DNA from: Shinella granuli
GTDB taxonomy: Bacteria; Pseudomonadota; Alphaproteobacteria; Rhizobiales; Rhizobiaceae
Assembly (NCBI RefSeq): GCF_004341885.1
Contig: NZ_SLVX01000010.1
Coordinates: 1 to 64,000, forward strand
Direction of reading: 5' to 3'
Length of the DNA stretch: 64,000 nucleotides
Under the pieces are notes generated by a model. That model made no database searches. It was given only the letters and a program-made list of their open reading frames with translations, and had not been told where the DNA came from. Made by a program: the position numbers and the translations under genes. This document shows positions 28,581 through 36,803 of this stretch, in pieces. How positions within the stretch are numbered: the first letter of the stretch is position 1; each line of letters begins with the position of its first letter.

Positions 28581-28775
28581 ATGGAACTCAAGATCGAAAG
28601 CATGACCTGTGGCGGCTGCGCCAGATCCGTCACCCGGGCAATCCAGTCCGTCGATCCGAATGCCAGGATCGAGGCCGATCCTGCCGCGCGCAGCGTCAAG
28701 GTCGAGACGAGCGTAAACCTCGGGACCCTTCGACAGGTCCTCGAAGAGGCCGGATATCCGGCAACTGTGGACTGA
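28581..28775 (+). CDS. copZ: Heavy-metal-associated domain protein, CopZ-like copper chaperone
   Basis: A 64-residue single HMA domain with the metal-binding MTCGGC motif (Cys at 10 and 13) and the expected beta-alpha-beta-beta-alpha-beta length, ending [10 protein letters not shown]. An AAGGAGA ribosome site precedes the ATG. It is divergent from copA under a mirror-image CueR-type promoter and probably delivers Cu(I) to CopA. The MTCGGC form is more like CopZ and cyanobacterial Atx1 variants than the MTCASC of the CopA domains. Confidence 0.88.
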   Translation: MELKIESMTCGGCARSVTRAIQSVDPNARIEADPAARSVKVETSVNLGTLRQVLEEAGYPATVD

Positions 28776-28789
28776 ACGGGAGCAGGACC

Positions 28790-29182
28790 ATGAACAAGCT
28801 CACGCCGATCTTCATCGCAGGCGCCCTCGCCATCAGCGCAGGCCTGACGATTGCACAAAGCCAGATGAAAACGGGCGACGCCATGCAGGGCCACGACATG
28901 TCCGGCATGGCGATGCCGGCTTCGGACAGCCCGTCTACGAAAGCCTATGCGATGGCCATGGACGCCATGATGAAAGGCATGATGGTAGACTATACAGGCG
29001 ATGCCGATGTCGACTTCATGCGCGGCATGATCCCCCACCACCAGGGTGCGATCGACATGGCGAAAGTCGTGCTCGAACACGGCAAGGATCCCGCGGTCCG
29101 CAAGCTCGCCGAGGAGGTCGTCAAGGCCCAGGAAGGCGAGATCGCCATGATGAAGAAGTGGCTCGCCGATCGCGGCAAGTGA
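28790..29182 (+). CDS. DUF305 (ferritin-like) secreted Met/His-rich protein, probable periplasmic copper binder
   Basis: A 130-residue protein with a Sec signal peptide (residues 1-22, [13 protein letters not shown]) and a methionine-rich linker ([11 protein letters not shown]). The DUF305 core is [24 protein letters not shown], followed by [14 protein letters not shown]305 proteins such as CopM bind copper in the periplasm. It begins 14 bases after the copZ-like gene, in one operon under a CueR-type promoter, so a copper-buffering role is likely. Confidence 0.87.
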   Translation: MNKLTPIFIAGALAISAGLTIAQSQMKTGDAMQGHDMSGMAMPASDSPSTKAYAMAMDAMMKGMMVDYTGDADVDFMRGMIPHHQGAIDMAKVVLEHGKDPAVRKLAEEVVKAQEGEIAMMKKWLADRGK

Positions 29183-29494
29183 TCGGGATGCCGCAAAACC
29201 GCAAGGCACTCGGCTCCGCTATCCGGGGAGCGGACACGGGAATGCTCGCCGCGCTTTGCTGGATGACCTCGGAAGACCACTATCTTGCAACCATGCGCGA
29301 AATGATCGTGCCCAAAGTCGGCAGGACTGCGGCTTGGCGCATGCGCAGGCAGGGGATGTTCAAACCCCTGCCGGCTTTCCGGACTTTTGCTGAAGGCGGC
29401 GCTTCGGCGACGGCCGGCATTGCCCTCACCTGGCGCAGGAACCGGCGCCCGGACTTAAGAAGCGCGTTTCCTCAAGATCAATGTGCTGGCCTGG
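29183..29494. other. Convergent spacer between the copper genes and chrA, with a terminator-like hairpin
   Basis: A hairpin at 29348-29372 (GGCAGGGG pairing with CCCCTGCC, 9-base loop, followed by GGCTTTCC) could end the copZ/DUF305 transcript. Its T-tract is weak. ORFs running through the spacer do not resemble known proteins, and I see no other feature. Confidence 0.45.
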
Positions 29495-30718
29495 TTATGG
29501 CGCGACCTGAAGCAGAATCGCGCCCGAAGACATCACGATCACCACGATCCACGGAGGTGCCTTCCAAATCACCAGAAGGAGGAAACCTGCGAGAGCGAGG
29601 GCAAAATCCGCCGGTGTCAGCACGGCACTTGTCCAGACCGGGTTGTAGAGCGCTGCCCCCAGTACGCCGACCACGGCGGCATTCGCGCCACGCATTGCAG
29701 ATTGTGCCGCCGGCAGCCTGCTCAAGCTGCCCCAGAACGGCAGTGTACCGACAAGCAGGAGGAAGCCGGGCAGGAAGATCGCGATCAGGCAGAGCGCTGC
29801 TCCCAATACGCCATTCGGGGGCGGCCCCATTACCGCGCCAAGATAGGCGGCAACGGTGAAGAGCGGACCGGGTACGGCTTGCGCAACGCCGTATCCCGCA
29901 AGGAACGCGTTTTCCGACACCCAGCCCGGGTGCACGACCTCCGCTTGAAGCAACGGCAGGACCACATGGCCGCCTCCGAACACGAGCGAACCGGATCGAT
30001 AGAAGGCGTCGAAGAGGTTCAGCCCCTGCGAGCCGCTCGTGGCCGCGATCAATGGCAACAGGACGAGAAGCAGGGCGAAGCCGGCCAGGCACCCAAGCCC
30101 GACGGTCTTGGAAACACGAAGCGAGATGGCCCCGCCGGGTCTTTCTTCCGCCTCGCGACAAAGCACGAGCCCGACCAGACCGCCCAGAACGATTGCGGTC
30201 AACTGACCGAACACGCCGCCAAATGTGACGGCGGCGACTGCTGCAAGTGCGATTCCTGCTCGTGGCCGGTCAGGCGTCAGCGACTTGGCCATGCCCCAGA
30301 CGGCCTGGGCGACGACGGCGACCGCGACAAGTTTGAGGCCGTGGAGCAGCGCTTGCCCGGTTGGATTGTCGAGGGCGGCCGCAGCCATGGCAAAGATCAC
30401 CAGGATCACCGCGGACGGCAGTGTGAAGGCGCTCCACGCGGCAAGCGCGCCCAAGGGACCGCCTCGCATCAGCCCGAGCGCGAAACCGACCTGGCTCGAG
30501 GCCGGGCCTGGCAGGAACTGGCAGAGCGCGACGATATCGCCGTATCCCTTTTCGTCGATCCATTTTCGCCGAACCACAAGCTCGTCGCGGAAGTATCCGA
30601 GATGGGCGATCGGGCCGCCGAATGATGTCAGGCCGAGCTTCAGGAACGCCGAGAAGACCTCCGATGCCGTCCCCGCAGGACGGGATGCCGCCTGACCTTC
30701 CATCACGTCCAAGCCCAT
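29495..30718 (-). CDS. chrA: Chromate transporter ChrA
   Basis: A 407-residue long-chain CHR-family inner-membrane protein with two homologous CHR domains. The N-terminal one has LGLTSFGGPIAHLGYF and QFLPGPASSQVGF; the C-terminal one has SGSLVFGGGHVVLPLL and AQAVPGPLFTVAAYLG. It exports chromate, driven by the membrane potential. GTGGAGAA lies immediately before the ATG. No chrB regulator lies beside it; a palindromic element upstream is the only visible regulatory sequence. Confidence 0.95.
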   Translation of the reverse strand: MGLDVMEGQAASRPAGTASEVFSAFLKLGLTSFGGPIAHLGYFRDELVVRRKWIDEKGYGDIVALCQFLPGPASSQVGFALGLMRGGPLGALAAWSAFTLPSAVILVIFAMAAAALDNPTGQALLHGLKLVAVAVVAQAVWGMAKSLTPDRPRAGIALAAVAAVTFGGVFGQLTAIVLGGLVGLVLCREAEERPGGAISLRVSKTVGLGCLAGFALLLVLLPLIAATSGSQGLNLFDAFYRSGSLVFGGGHVVLPLLQAEVVHPGWVSENAFLAGYGVAQAVPGPLFTVAAYLGAVMGPPPNGVLGAALCLIAIFLPGFLLLVGTLPFWGSLSRLPAAQSAMRGANAAVVGVLGAALYNPVWTSAVLTPADFALALAGFLLLVIWKAPPWIVVIVMSSGAILLQVAP

Positions 30719-30755
30719 TTCTCCACTTCATTCCTCGAACTGCTGCCTTGGAGGT

Positions 30756-30788
30756 ATTCCGTCATCGATGACAACACAATGACGGATT
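30756..30788. promoter_or_regulatory. Inverted repeat upstream of chrA
   Basis: ATTCCGTCAT (30756-30765) and ATGACGGATT (30779-30788) form 10-bp arms with one mismatch. A second perfect palindrome, GTCATCGATGAC, lies at 30761-30772. The element begins 37 bases upstream of the chrA start and is a candidate repressor or activator site. The rest of the 311-base gap to the next gene shows no other gene. Confidence 0.45.
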
Positions 30789-30987
30789 CGCAGGCTCGGG
30801 CACCCTCGCTGCCCTGCGCGTGGAGAAAGCGGCTGCAACAAACGCGGCGATGCCAATGGATGATGCGGATGACGCCGGTTGCGGCATCGGGCTGGACTTC
30901 GCGTGACGGAGAGGGATCGATCGTCCGTCGCCGGGTGCTTGCCAGCCTTGGCCGGCGATACCGCATCCCATGTCATGGATGGGCCTT

Positions 30988-31021
30988 GCCGTCCGGCTCG
31001 CGATGCGGCGAACCGGACGGC
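30988..31021 (-). terminator. Hairpin after the ornithine cyclodeaminase gene
   Basis: GCCGTCCGG (30988-30996) pairs with CCGGACGGC (31013-31021) around a 16-base loop, nine bases after the stop of the minus-strand gene. There is no T-run, so it is a weak or Rho-assisted terminator. Confidence 0.4.
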
Positions 31022-31029
31022 GGCACATA

Positions 31030-32091
31030 TCAGGCTGCGTTGAGCTTCTTCTCGCAGCGCAGCAGCATGCCATAGAGGTCGCGCGGCTCGTCGGGATCGG
31101 CGAGCAGGTCGAGTTCCGTGAACATGCCGTGCTCGGCAATCTTCTCCCGCACGTAGCGCAGCGCGGAGAAGTCCTCGATGGCGAAGCCGACGCTGTCGAA
31201 CAGGGTGATCTGGTCGGCGCTCCTGCGGCCCTCGGTCTCGCCGGTCGTGACCTGCCAGAGTTCGATGACGGGGTGCTCGGCCGGAAGCTGCTGGATTTCG
31301 CCTTCGATGCGCGTCTGCGGCGGATATTCGACGAAAATGTCGGAGCGCAGCAGGATGTCCTTGCTGAGCTCGGTCTTGCCGGGGCAGTCGCCGCCGACGG
31401 CATTGATGTGGGCGCCGGGGCCGACATGGTTGTCCGAAAGGATCGTCGCATATTGCTTGTCGGCGGTGACGGTGGTGATGATGTCGGCGCCCTCGACGGC
31501 TTCTTCGACCGACCGGCACTCCTCAATGGTGAAGCCGAGGCCGGCAAGGTTCTCCGCGCACTTGCGCGTTGCCGACGCGTCGATATCGAAGAGGCGAAGC
31601 CTGTCGATCCCGAGAAGCGACTTGAAGGCGCGCGCCTGGAATTCGCTCTGCGCGCCGTTGCCGATGATGGCCATGGTGCGGGAATTCGGCCGCGCCAGGT
31701 ATTTGGCCGCCACCGCCGAGGTCGCCGCCGTGCGCAGCGCGGTCAGGATGGTCATCTCGGTGAGCAGCATCGGATAGCCGTTGCCGACATCCGACAGCAC
31801 GCCGAAGGCCGTCACGGTCTGCCGGCCGTCGCGGGTGTTCTTCGGGTGGCCGTTGACATATTTGAAGCCGTAGAGCGTCCCGTCGCTGGTCGGCATCAGT
31901 TCGATGACGCCTTCCTTGGAATGGGACGCGACACGCGGGGTCTTGTCGAAGACCGGCCAGCGCCGGAAGTCTTCCTCGATCGTCGCCGCCAGTTCCGTCA
32001 GGAACCGGTCGATGCCGACCTTCAGGACCAGCTTCATCATGTGGTCCACGCTGACGAACGGAACCACGTTCAATTTCGGATCAGTGTTCAT
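31030..32091 (-). CDS. ocd: Ornithine cyclodeaminase
   Basis: A 353-residue member of the ornithine cyclodeaminase/mu-crystallin family, which converts L-ornithine to L-proline and ammonia using bound NAD+. The dinucleotide site is MAIIGNGAQSEFQARAF, the catalytic region VGGDCPGKTEL. It lies 26 bases after arginase on the same strand, giving the arginine-to-ornithine-to-proline route known from rhizobia, Agrobacterium and Brucella. Length and motifs favour true OCD over the shorter EutC-like relatives. Confidence 0.93.
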   Translation of the reverse strand: MNTDPKLNVVPFVSVDHMMKLVLKVGIDRFLTELAATIEEDFRRWPVFDKTPRVASHSKEGVIELMPTSDGTLYGFKYVNGHPKNTRDGRQTVTAFGVLSDVGNGYPMLLTEMTILTALRTAATSAVAAKYLARPNSRTMAIIGNGAQSEFQARAFKSLLGIDRLRLFDIDASATRKCAENLAGLGFTIEECRSVEEAVEGADIITTVTADKQYATILSDNHVGPGAHINAVGGDCPGKTELSKDILLRSDIFVEYPPQTRIEGEIQQLPAEHPVIELWQVTTGETEGRRSADQITLFDSVGFAIEDFSALRYVREKIAEHGMFTELDLLADPDEPRDLYGMLLRCEKKLNAA

Positions 32092-32117
32092 TTTCCCTCC
32101 AACCAGGAACAGCCGGC

Positions 32118-33038
32118 TCAGCCTGCAAGCGTCGGGCGATCCATCACCCGCTTGCCCATCAGGCTGGCAACAAGATCGACGAGCAGCTTTGCGGTCTTGC
32201 CGCGTTCGTCGAGGAACGGATTGAGTTCGACGATGTCGAGGCTCGTCACCAGGTCGCTGTCATGCAGCATTTCCATGATCAGGTGCGCCTCGCGGAACGT
32301 CGCCCCGCCCGGCACGGTGGTGCCGACGGCCGGCGCGATATCCGGCTCCAGGAAATCGACGTCGAAGCTGACATGCAGGAGGCCGTTTGCGGCCCGGACC
32401 CGCTCGATGAAGGTGCGCACGAGGACGCCGACGCCGTGCTCGTCGATCACGCGCATGTCGTGGACCGTGATGCCGGTCTTCCGGATGGCGGCCTGTTCGG
32501 CGGGATCGACGCTGCGGATGCCGATCATGCAGACATTTTCCGTGGGCACGGCATGGGCGAGCGCCGGGAAGTAGCCGTCGAAGCCGGCCTGGCCGGTATA
32601 GTAGGCGACGGGGGTGCCGTGCAGGTTGCCGCTGGCGGTTGTTTCAAGACTATGGAAATCCGTATGGGCGTCCAGCCAGAGCACGAAGAGCGGCCGGCCG
32701 CGTTCGGCAGCGCGGCGCGCAAGGCCCGGAACGGTGCCGGCGGATATCGCATGGTCGCCGCCGAGGAAGATCGGCATGCCGGCCTTGCCGTGCTCGTAGG
32801 CCGCGGCCGACAGCGCTTCCACCCAGGCGACTGTCTCGCCGAGATGATGCACGGCGGCGTTCGGATGCGGCATCTCGTCGAAGGTGCGGGGTGTGAGGTT
32901 GCCGATGTCCTTCACCGTGTGACCCAGTTCCTCCAGCGCCGTGCGAAGGCCGGCGATGCGAAGGGCGCTCGGCCCCATCTCGCAGCCAAGCTGCCCTGCA
33001 CCGATTTGCAAGGGCGCGCCGATCAGCGTGCACTCCAT
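32118..33038 (-). CDS. rocF: Arginase
   Basis: A 306-residue ureohydrolase that cleaves L-arginine to ornithine and urea with a binuclear Mn2+ centre. Metal ligands are visible in FLGGDHAISAG, WLDAHTDFHS and SFDVDFLEPDIAPAVGT. The N-terminus ECTLIGAPLQIGAGQLGCEMGP is typical of arginase and not of agmatinase. First gene of a unit with ornithine cyclodeaminase; divergent from an Lrp-type regulator. Confidence 0.95.
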   Translation of the reverse strand: MECTLIGAPLQIGAGQLGCEMGPSALRIAGLRTALEELGHTVKDIGNLTPRTFDEMPHPNAAVHHLGETVAWVEALSAAAYEHGKAGMPIFLGGDHAISAGTVPGLARRAAERGRPLFVLWLDAHTDFHSLETTASGNLHGTPVAYYTGQAGFDGYFPALAHAVPTENVCMIGIRSVDPAEQAAIRKTGITVHDMRVIDEHGVGVLVRTFIERVRAANGLLHVSFDVDFLEPDIAPAVGTTVPGGATFREAHLIMEMLHDSDLVTSLDIVELNPFLDERGKTAKLLVDLVASLMGKRVMDRPTLAG

Positions 33039-33103
33039 GACTTAACTCCTCATTGTTTTTCCAGATTCTAGAAGCCCCGAACGGCAGATTGAATATTGAA
33101 TTT

Positions 33104-33121
33104 TGGCATCTCGGAATGCCA
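33104..33121. promoter_or_regulatory. Candidate Lrp operator between arginase and its regulator
   Basis: The inverted repeat TGGCAT-N6-ATGCCA lies at 33104-33121 within an AT-rich stretch that also contains ATTGAATATTGAAT (33089-33102). It sits midway between the divergent arginase and Lrp starts, as expected for the Lrp-family activator. Confidence 0.5.
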
Positions 33122-33158
33122 TATTGATCATAATGAGAAGCCAGGAAACCAGATTGGC

Positions 33159-33596
33159 ATGGACGAGCTCGACCAGAAGATCGTGACGCTGCTGCGCGGC
33201 AACGGGCGCAGGAGCGTTTCGGACCTCGCTTTGGAAACCGGGGCGTCGCGGGCGACCGTGCGTGCGCGCATCGAGCGGATGGAGCAGGACGGAACCATCC
33301 TCGGCTATACGGTGATGCTGCGTGCCGATGCTCTCGAAGATGTCGTTCGCGGTGTCATGACGATCGAGATCGAAGGCCATGTGACCGATCGTGTGATCCG
33401 CACGCTCGGCGGGTTCGCCGAGATTTCCCAGATCCACACGACGAACGGCCGGTGGGACCTGCTGGTGGAGCTCAGTGCCTCGAGCCTTGCAGAGTTCGAC
33501 GCCGTCCTGCGCAAGATCCGCCTCGTGCCGGGCATCACGGGCAGTGAAACGAGCATCCTCCTCTCCACGCCGCGCTCGACGAGGGCGAAACTGTAG
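33159..33596 (+). CDS. Lrp/AsnC-family transcriptional regulator of arginine catabolism
   Basis: A 145-residue Lrp-family protein: N-terminal helix-turn-helix (SDLALETGASRATVRARIERM) followed by a RAM ligand-binding domain (GFAEISQIHTTNGRWDLLVEL). The ATG at 33159 follows CCAGGAAACC; an upstream in-frame ATG at 33096 would overlap the operator. It is divergent from arginase and ornithine cyclodeaminase and is probably their arginine/ornithine-responsive regulator. Confidence 0.9.
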   Translation: MDELDQKIVTLLRGNGRRSVSDLALETGASRATVRARIERMEQDGTILGYTVMLRADALEDVVRGVMTIEIEGHVTDRVIRTLGGFAEISQIHTTNGRWDLLVELSASSLAEFDAVLRKIRLVPGITGSETSILLSTPRSTRAKL

Positions 33597-33628
33597 CGGC
33601 CGGAATCCGCAGGATGGACCGACTTCGA

Positions 33629-34279
33629 TCAGTTGGAGGAAGCGGCAGTAAACACCGCCCGTTGCGCGTCGAAGGCCCGCTTGTAGGCGGGGCGATCCTT
33701 GCCGCGGGCGATATAGGCGGAAAGGACCGGATAATCGTCCAATATGCCCGATCCCTCCAGCCTGCGCAGGACGGTCACCATGAGAAGGTCGCCGGCACTG
33801 AAGGCGCCGTCGAGCCAGTCGGCATCGCCGAGCCGGCGGGAGAGTTCGTCCAGCCGTACGCGGATACGGCCCTCCAGGATCGGCAGGCGCTCCGCATACC
33901 AGGGTTTGTCGCGTTCCGCATAGCCCGGTATTTCGTAGTCGAGGATCGGCGGCTCCACCGTGCTGAGCGCGGCGAACATCCAGGCGATCGCCCGCGCCCG
34001 CGCATTGGCATCGTCCGGCAGCAGGCCTGCATGGCGCTCGGCGATGTGGAACACGATGCCTCCCGATTCGAACAGGACGAGATCGCCGTCCTCATAGGTC
34101 GGGATCTGCCCGAAGGGATGAAGCGCAAGATGCGCGGGCTCTTTCATGTCCTTGAACGTGAGGAGACGAACCGCGTAAGGCTGGCCCACCTCCTCGAGCG
34201 CCCAGCGAACGCGCATGTCACGCGCCAGACCCCGGCCGCGATCGGGCGATTGGGCAAAGGCGGTTATGGTGATCGTCAT
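33629..34279 (-). CDS. Glutathione S-transferase family protein
   Basis: A 216-residue GST: thioredoxin-like N-terminal domain with HPFGQIPTYEDGDLVLFESGGIVFHIAE and an all-alpha C-terminal domain with DWLDGAFSAGDLLMVTVLRR. The start is the ATG at 34279 with TGGAGGAC upstream. It is downstream of the M20 amidohydrolase on the same strand but 129 bases away, so it may be separately expressed. Substrate unknown. Confidence 0.9.
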   Translation of the reverse strand: MTITITAFAQSPDRGRGLARDMRVRWALEEVGQPYAVRLLTFKDMKEPAHLALHPFGQIPTYEDGDLVLFESGGIVFHIAERHAGLLPDDANARARAIAWMFAALSTVEPPILDYEIPGYAERDKPWYAERLPILEGRIRVRLDELSRRLGDADWLDGAFSAGDLLMVTVLRRLEGSGILDDYPVLSAYIARGKDRPAYKRAFDAQRAVFTAASSN

Positions 34280-34408
34280 GTTGTCCTCCATAGCATGTCT
34301 GCTTGAAGACGACCGGCTGGACGGGATTCCGACACATCTGCCCGGGATACCTTTCGCCGTTCCGGCCATGAGGCCCGCTGGCGCGGCAAGGCCGGCCTCG
34401 CGTCTTCC

Positions 34409-35605
34409 TTACTCCATCGTCTTCAGGAAGCTTTCGGCCGTGGCGCAAAGCACCGCGGCACCCTGCGGCAGGGCGGCCTCGTCGATGCGGAATTGCGGAT
34501 GGTGCAGGGGATGGATCGCGCCGGCCGCCTCGTTGCGGATGCCCAAGCGGAAATAGACCGACGGGCATTTCTCGCTGTAGAAGGCGAAGTCGTCGGCAGC
34601 GGTCCAGCCGGGCGCCGACAGCACATTGTCCGGCCCGACGATCGCCCTGCCGGCCTGCCGGACGAGTTCGACCATTTCCGGCGCATTGACGACGGGCGGC
34701 TCGCCCCGTTGCAGGTCGACCGCGACCGTCGCGCCGTGCGTCGCCGCCACCCCTTCCAGGACCTGTCGCAGCCGTCGCCACGCCTTTTGCCGGGTTTCCT
34801 CGTGGCCGCTGCGGATGGTGCCCTTCAGCCGGGCCTCGGCGGCGATCACATTGTAGGCGCCGCCGCCCTCGATACCCGTGACGGAAATCACCAGGGGATC
34901 GTAGGGATCGATCTCCCGCGCGACGATCTTCTGCAGTTCCGTCACCATCGAGCAGGCGACGGCGATGGCGTCGATGCCGTCGGAGGGCCGGGCGGCATGC
35001 GCGGAATTTCCGGTCACGACGACGTCGAAGATATCGCAGGCCAGCGTATAGGGGCCGGCGCCGACCGCGATCCTGCCGGTCGGGGTATAGGGATCGACAT
35101 GGATGCCGATCGCCGCGTCGACGTCGTCGAGAAGGCCTTCCGCGACGACCCGCCGTCCGCCGAGCGGTTCCGCCTCCTCGGCAGGCTGGAAGATCAGCCG
35201 CACGGTGCCGCTGAAGGATTGCCGGCGCCTGTCCAGCAGAATGGCGGCGGCGTAGCCCATGGCTGCGTGCGCGTCATGGCCGCAGGCATGCATCACACCC
35301 GGCTTCTCGGAGGTGAAGGGCTCGCCCGACATCTCGACAATCGGCAGCGCGTCGATATCGGCGCGGATGACGACCTTGCGGTTGGAGGGGCCGGCCGTGC
35401 CGACGATGTCGACGGCAAGGCCGAAGCCGGCGACCGGCCGGACCGGGCCGAGCCCCGCCTCCTCCAGCGCCTGCTTCAGATAGGCCTGCGTCTCGCGCTC
35501 CGCATTGGAAAGCTCCGGATTGCGGTGGAGGTGGCGGCGGATCTCGATCATCCGCCGCGCGAGGGCCGCGTCCACTGCCGCCGTGCCGGGCTCAGGCCTT
35601 GACAT
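34409..35605 (-). CDS. M20-family amidohydrolase (hippurate/N-acyl-amino-acid hydrolase type)
   Basis: A 398-residue M20D metallo-amidohydrolase. Conserved metal and catalytic residues are seen in VMHACGHDAHAAMGYAA, FQPAEEAEPLGG and the C-terminal AADDFAFYSEKCPSVYF. Relatives cleave N-acyl amino acids. It overlaps the preceding ectoine-hydrolase-like gene by 14 bases and so is translationally coupled. In standard ectoine clusters the deacetylase step is done by DoeB/EutE of the aspartoacylase family, which is absent here; this enzyme may replace it (inference). Confidence 0.9.
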   Translation of the reverse strand: MSRPEPGTAAVDAALARRMIEIRRHLHRNPELSNAERETQAYLKQALEEAGLGPVRPVAGFGLAVDIVGTAGPSNRKVVIRADIDALPIVEMSGEPFTSEKPGVMHACGHDAHAAMGYAAAILLDRRRQSFSGTVRLIFQPAEEAEPLGGRRVVAEGLLDDVDAAIGIHVDPYTPTGRIAVGAGPYTLACDIFDVVVTGNSAHAARPSDGIDAIAVACSMVTELQKIVAREIDPYDPLVISVTGIEGGGAYNVIAAEARLKGTIRSGHEETRQKAWRRLRQVLEGVAATHGATVAVDLQRGEPPVVNAPEMVELVRQAGRAIVGPDNVLSAPGWTAADDFAFYSEKCPSVYFRLGIRNEAAGAIHPLHHPQFRIDEAALPQGAAVLCATAESFLKTME

Positions 35606-36770
35606 GGATGTCCCGGGGGAAGCTGGTCAGCGTCTCGCAGCCGGTTTCGGTGACGAGGATCGTCTCGCTCACCTCGATGCCCCAGCCGTCCATCCACATG
35701 CCGAGGATGGAGTGCAGCACGTTGCCGGGCTTCAGGACGGTCGTGTCGCCGGGGCGCAGGCTGATCGTGTGCTCGCCCCAATCCGGCGGGTAGGCGACGC
35801 CGATCGAGTAGCCGATGCGCGATTCCTTCTTGAGGCCATGGCGCTCGATGACCCGCCGCCAGCTTGCCTCGACCGCCTCGGCGGTCACGCCCGGCCTGAT
35901 GCTGGCGAGGACGGCCTCCATGCCCTCAAGGACGGCCCTGCTCGTGTCGCTTACCTTGGCCGGCATCCTGCCAAGCTGGAGGGTTCGCGCAAGGCCGGCC
36001 GTGTAGCGGCGGACGACGCCGGCAAGTTCGAGCGCGACGGTCTCGTTCTCGCCGAAGCGGCGGTCGCTCCACATGACATGCGGCGCGGAGGCATTTTCTC
36101 CCGCGAGGATGGTCGGGGGCAGGGCGGTGATGTCGCCGGCAAAGTCCGGCGCGCCGGCAACCTGGGCGGCCTGGATCCGGGCGATCGCGTCGCATTCGCG
36201 CACGCCCGGCGCGATGGCGTCATAGGCCGCGCGCACCGCGGCCTCGGCAAGGCGCGAGGCCTTGCGCAGATAGTCGACCTCGGCCGGCGACTTGACGCTG
36301 CGGATCCAGTTCACCAGCAGGTCGGCGTCGTGGAAGGTGGCGTTCGGCAGGCCCGCGGTCAGGCGGGCATGGGCCTTCGGCGAATAATAATAGGCTTCCA
36401 GCTCGATGCCGATATTGCCGCCGCCCCAGCCCTTCCGGCTGATCCAGGCGGCAATCCAGTCCATCGGGTGGCGGTCGGCCCGCTGGACATGGTCCTCCGG
36501 GAAGCCGACGATGTTTTCCGGCTTCATCCAGGCCGTCAGCAGGCCGCCGGCGGCATCCATGGCGCGGCCGATCCAGACCGGCTCCTCATCGACGAGCGGC
36601 ACCAGCACGACCTGGGGCGTATAGAAGGACCAGCCGTCATAGCCGGTGATGTAATGCTGGTTGGCGACATCGTTGACGACGAGGAGGTCGAGGTTGCGTC
36701 GCGCCATCTCCGCGCGGATGGCCTGGAGCCGGGCTCTGTACTCGGAAAGGGCGAAGGGTAGTTCGATCAT
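35592..36770 (-). CDS. doeA: M24-fold hydrolase, ectoine hydrolase-like (DoeA/EutD)
   Basis: A 392-residue creatinase/prolidase-fold protein. DoeA-like blocks are TGYDGWSFY, the MDAAGGLLTAWMKPENI region, HPMDWIAAW, and YPPDWGEHTISLRPGD. DoeA opens the ectoine ring to give N-acetyl-diaminobutyrate. Most M24 metal ligands are missing, as in ectoine hydrolase and creatinase: the usual D-x-G and TRT-region aspartates are replaced (ELAGVVRRY, GLARTLQ). It lies between the EutA-like gene (33-base gap) and an M20 amidohydrolase (overlap) under a MocR regulator of EnuR type. A close relative acting on another cyclic amidine or amide is possible. Confidence 0.8.
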   Translation of the reverse strand: MIELPFALSEYRARLQAIRAEMARRNLDLLVVNDVANQHYITGYDGWSFYTPQVVLVPLVDEEPVWIGRAMDAAGGLLTAWMKPENIVGFPEDHVQRADRHPMDWIAAWISRKGWGGGNIGIELEAYYYSPKAHARLTAGLPNATFHDADLLVNWIRSVKSPAEVDYLRKASRLAEAAVRAAYDAIAPGVRECDAIARIQAAQVAGAPDFAGDITALPPTILAGENASAPHVMWSDRRFGENETVALELAGVVRRYTAGLARTLQLGRMPAKVSDTSRAVLEGMEAVLASIRPGVTAEAVEASWRRVIERHGLKKESRIGYSIGVAYPPDWGEHTISLRPGDTTVLKPGNVLHSILGMWMDGWGIEVSETILVTETGCETLTSFPRDIHVKA

Positions 36771-36803
36771 GAGAGAGGCATCCTGATTGACGAAACGGGA
36801 ATG

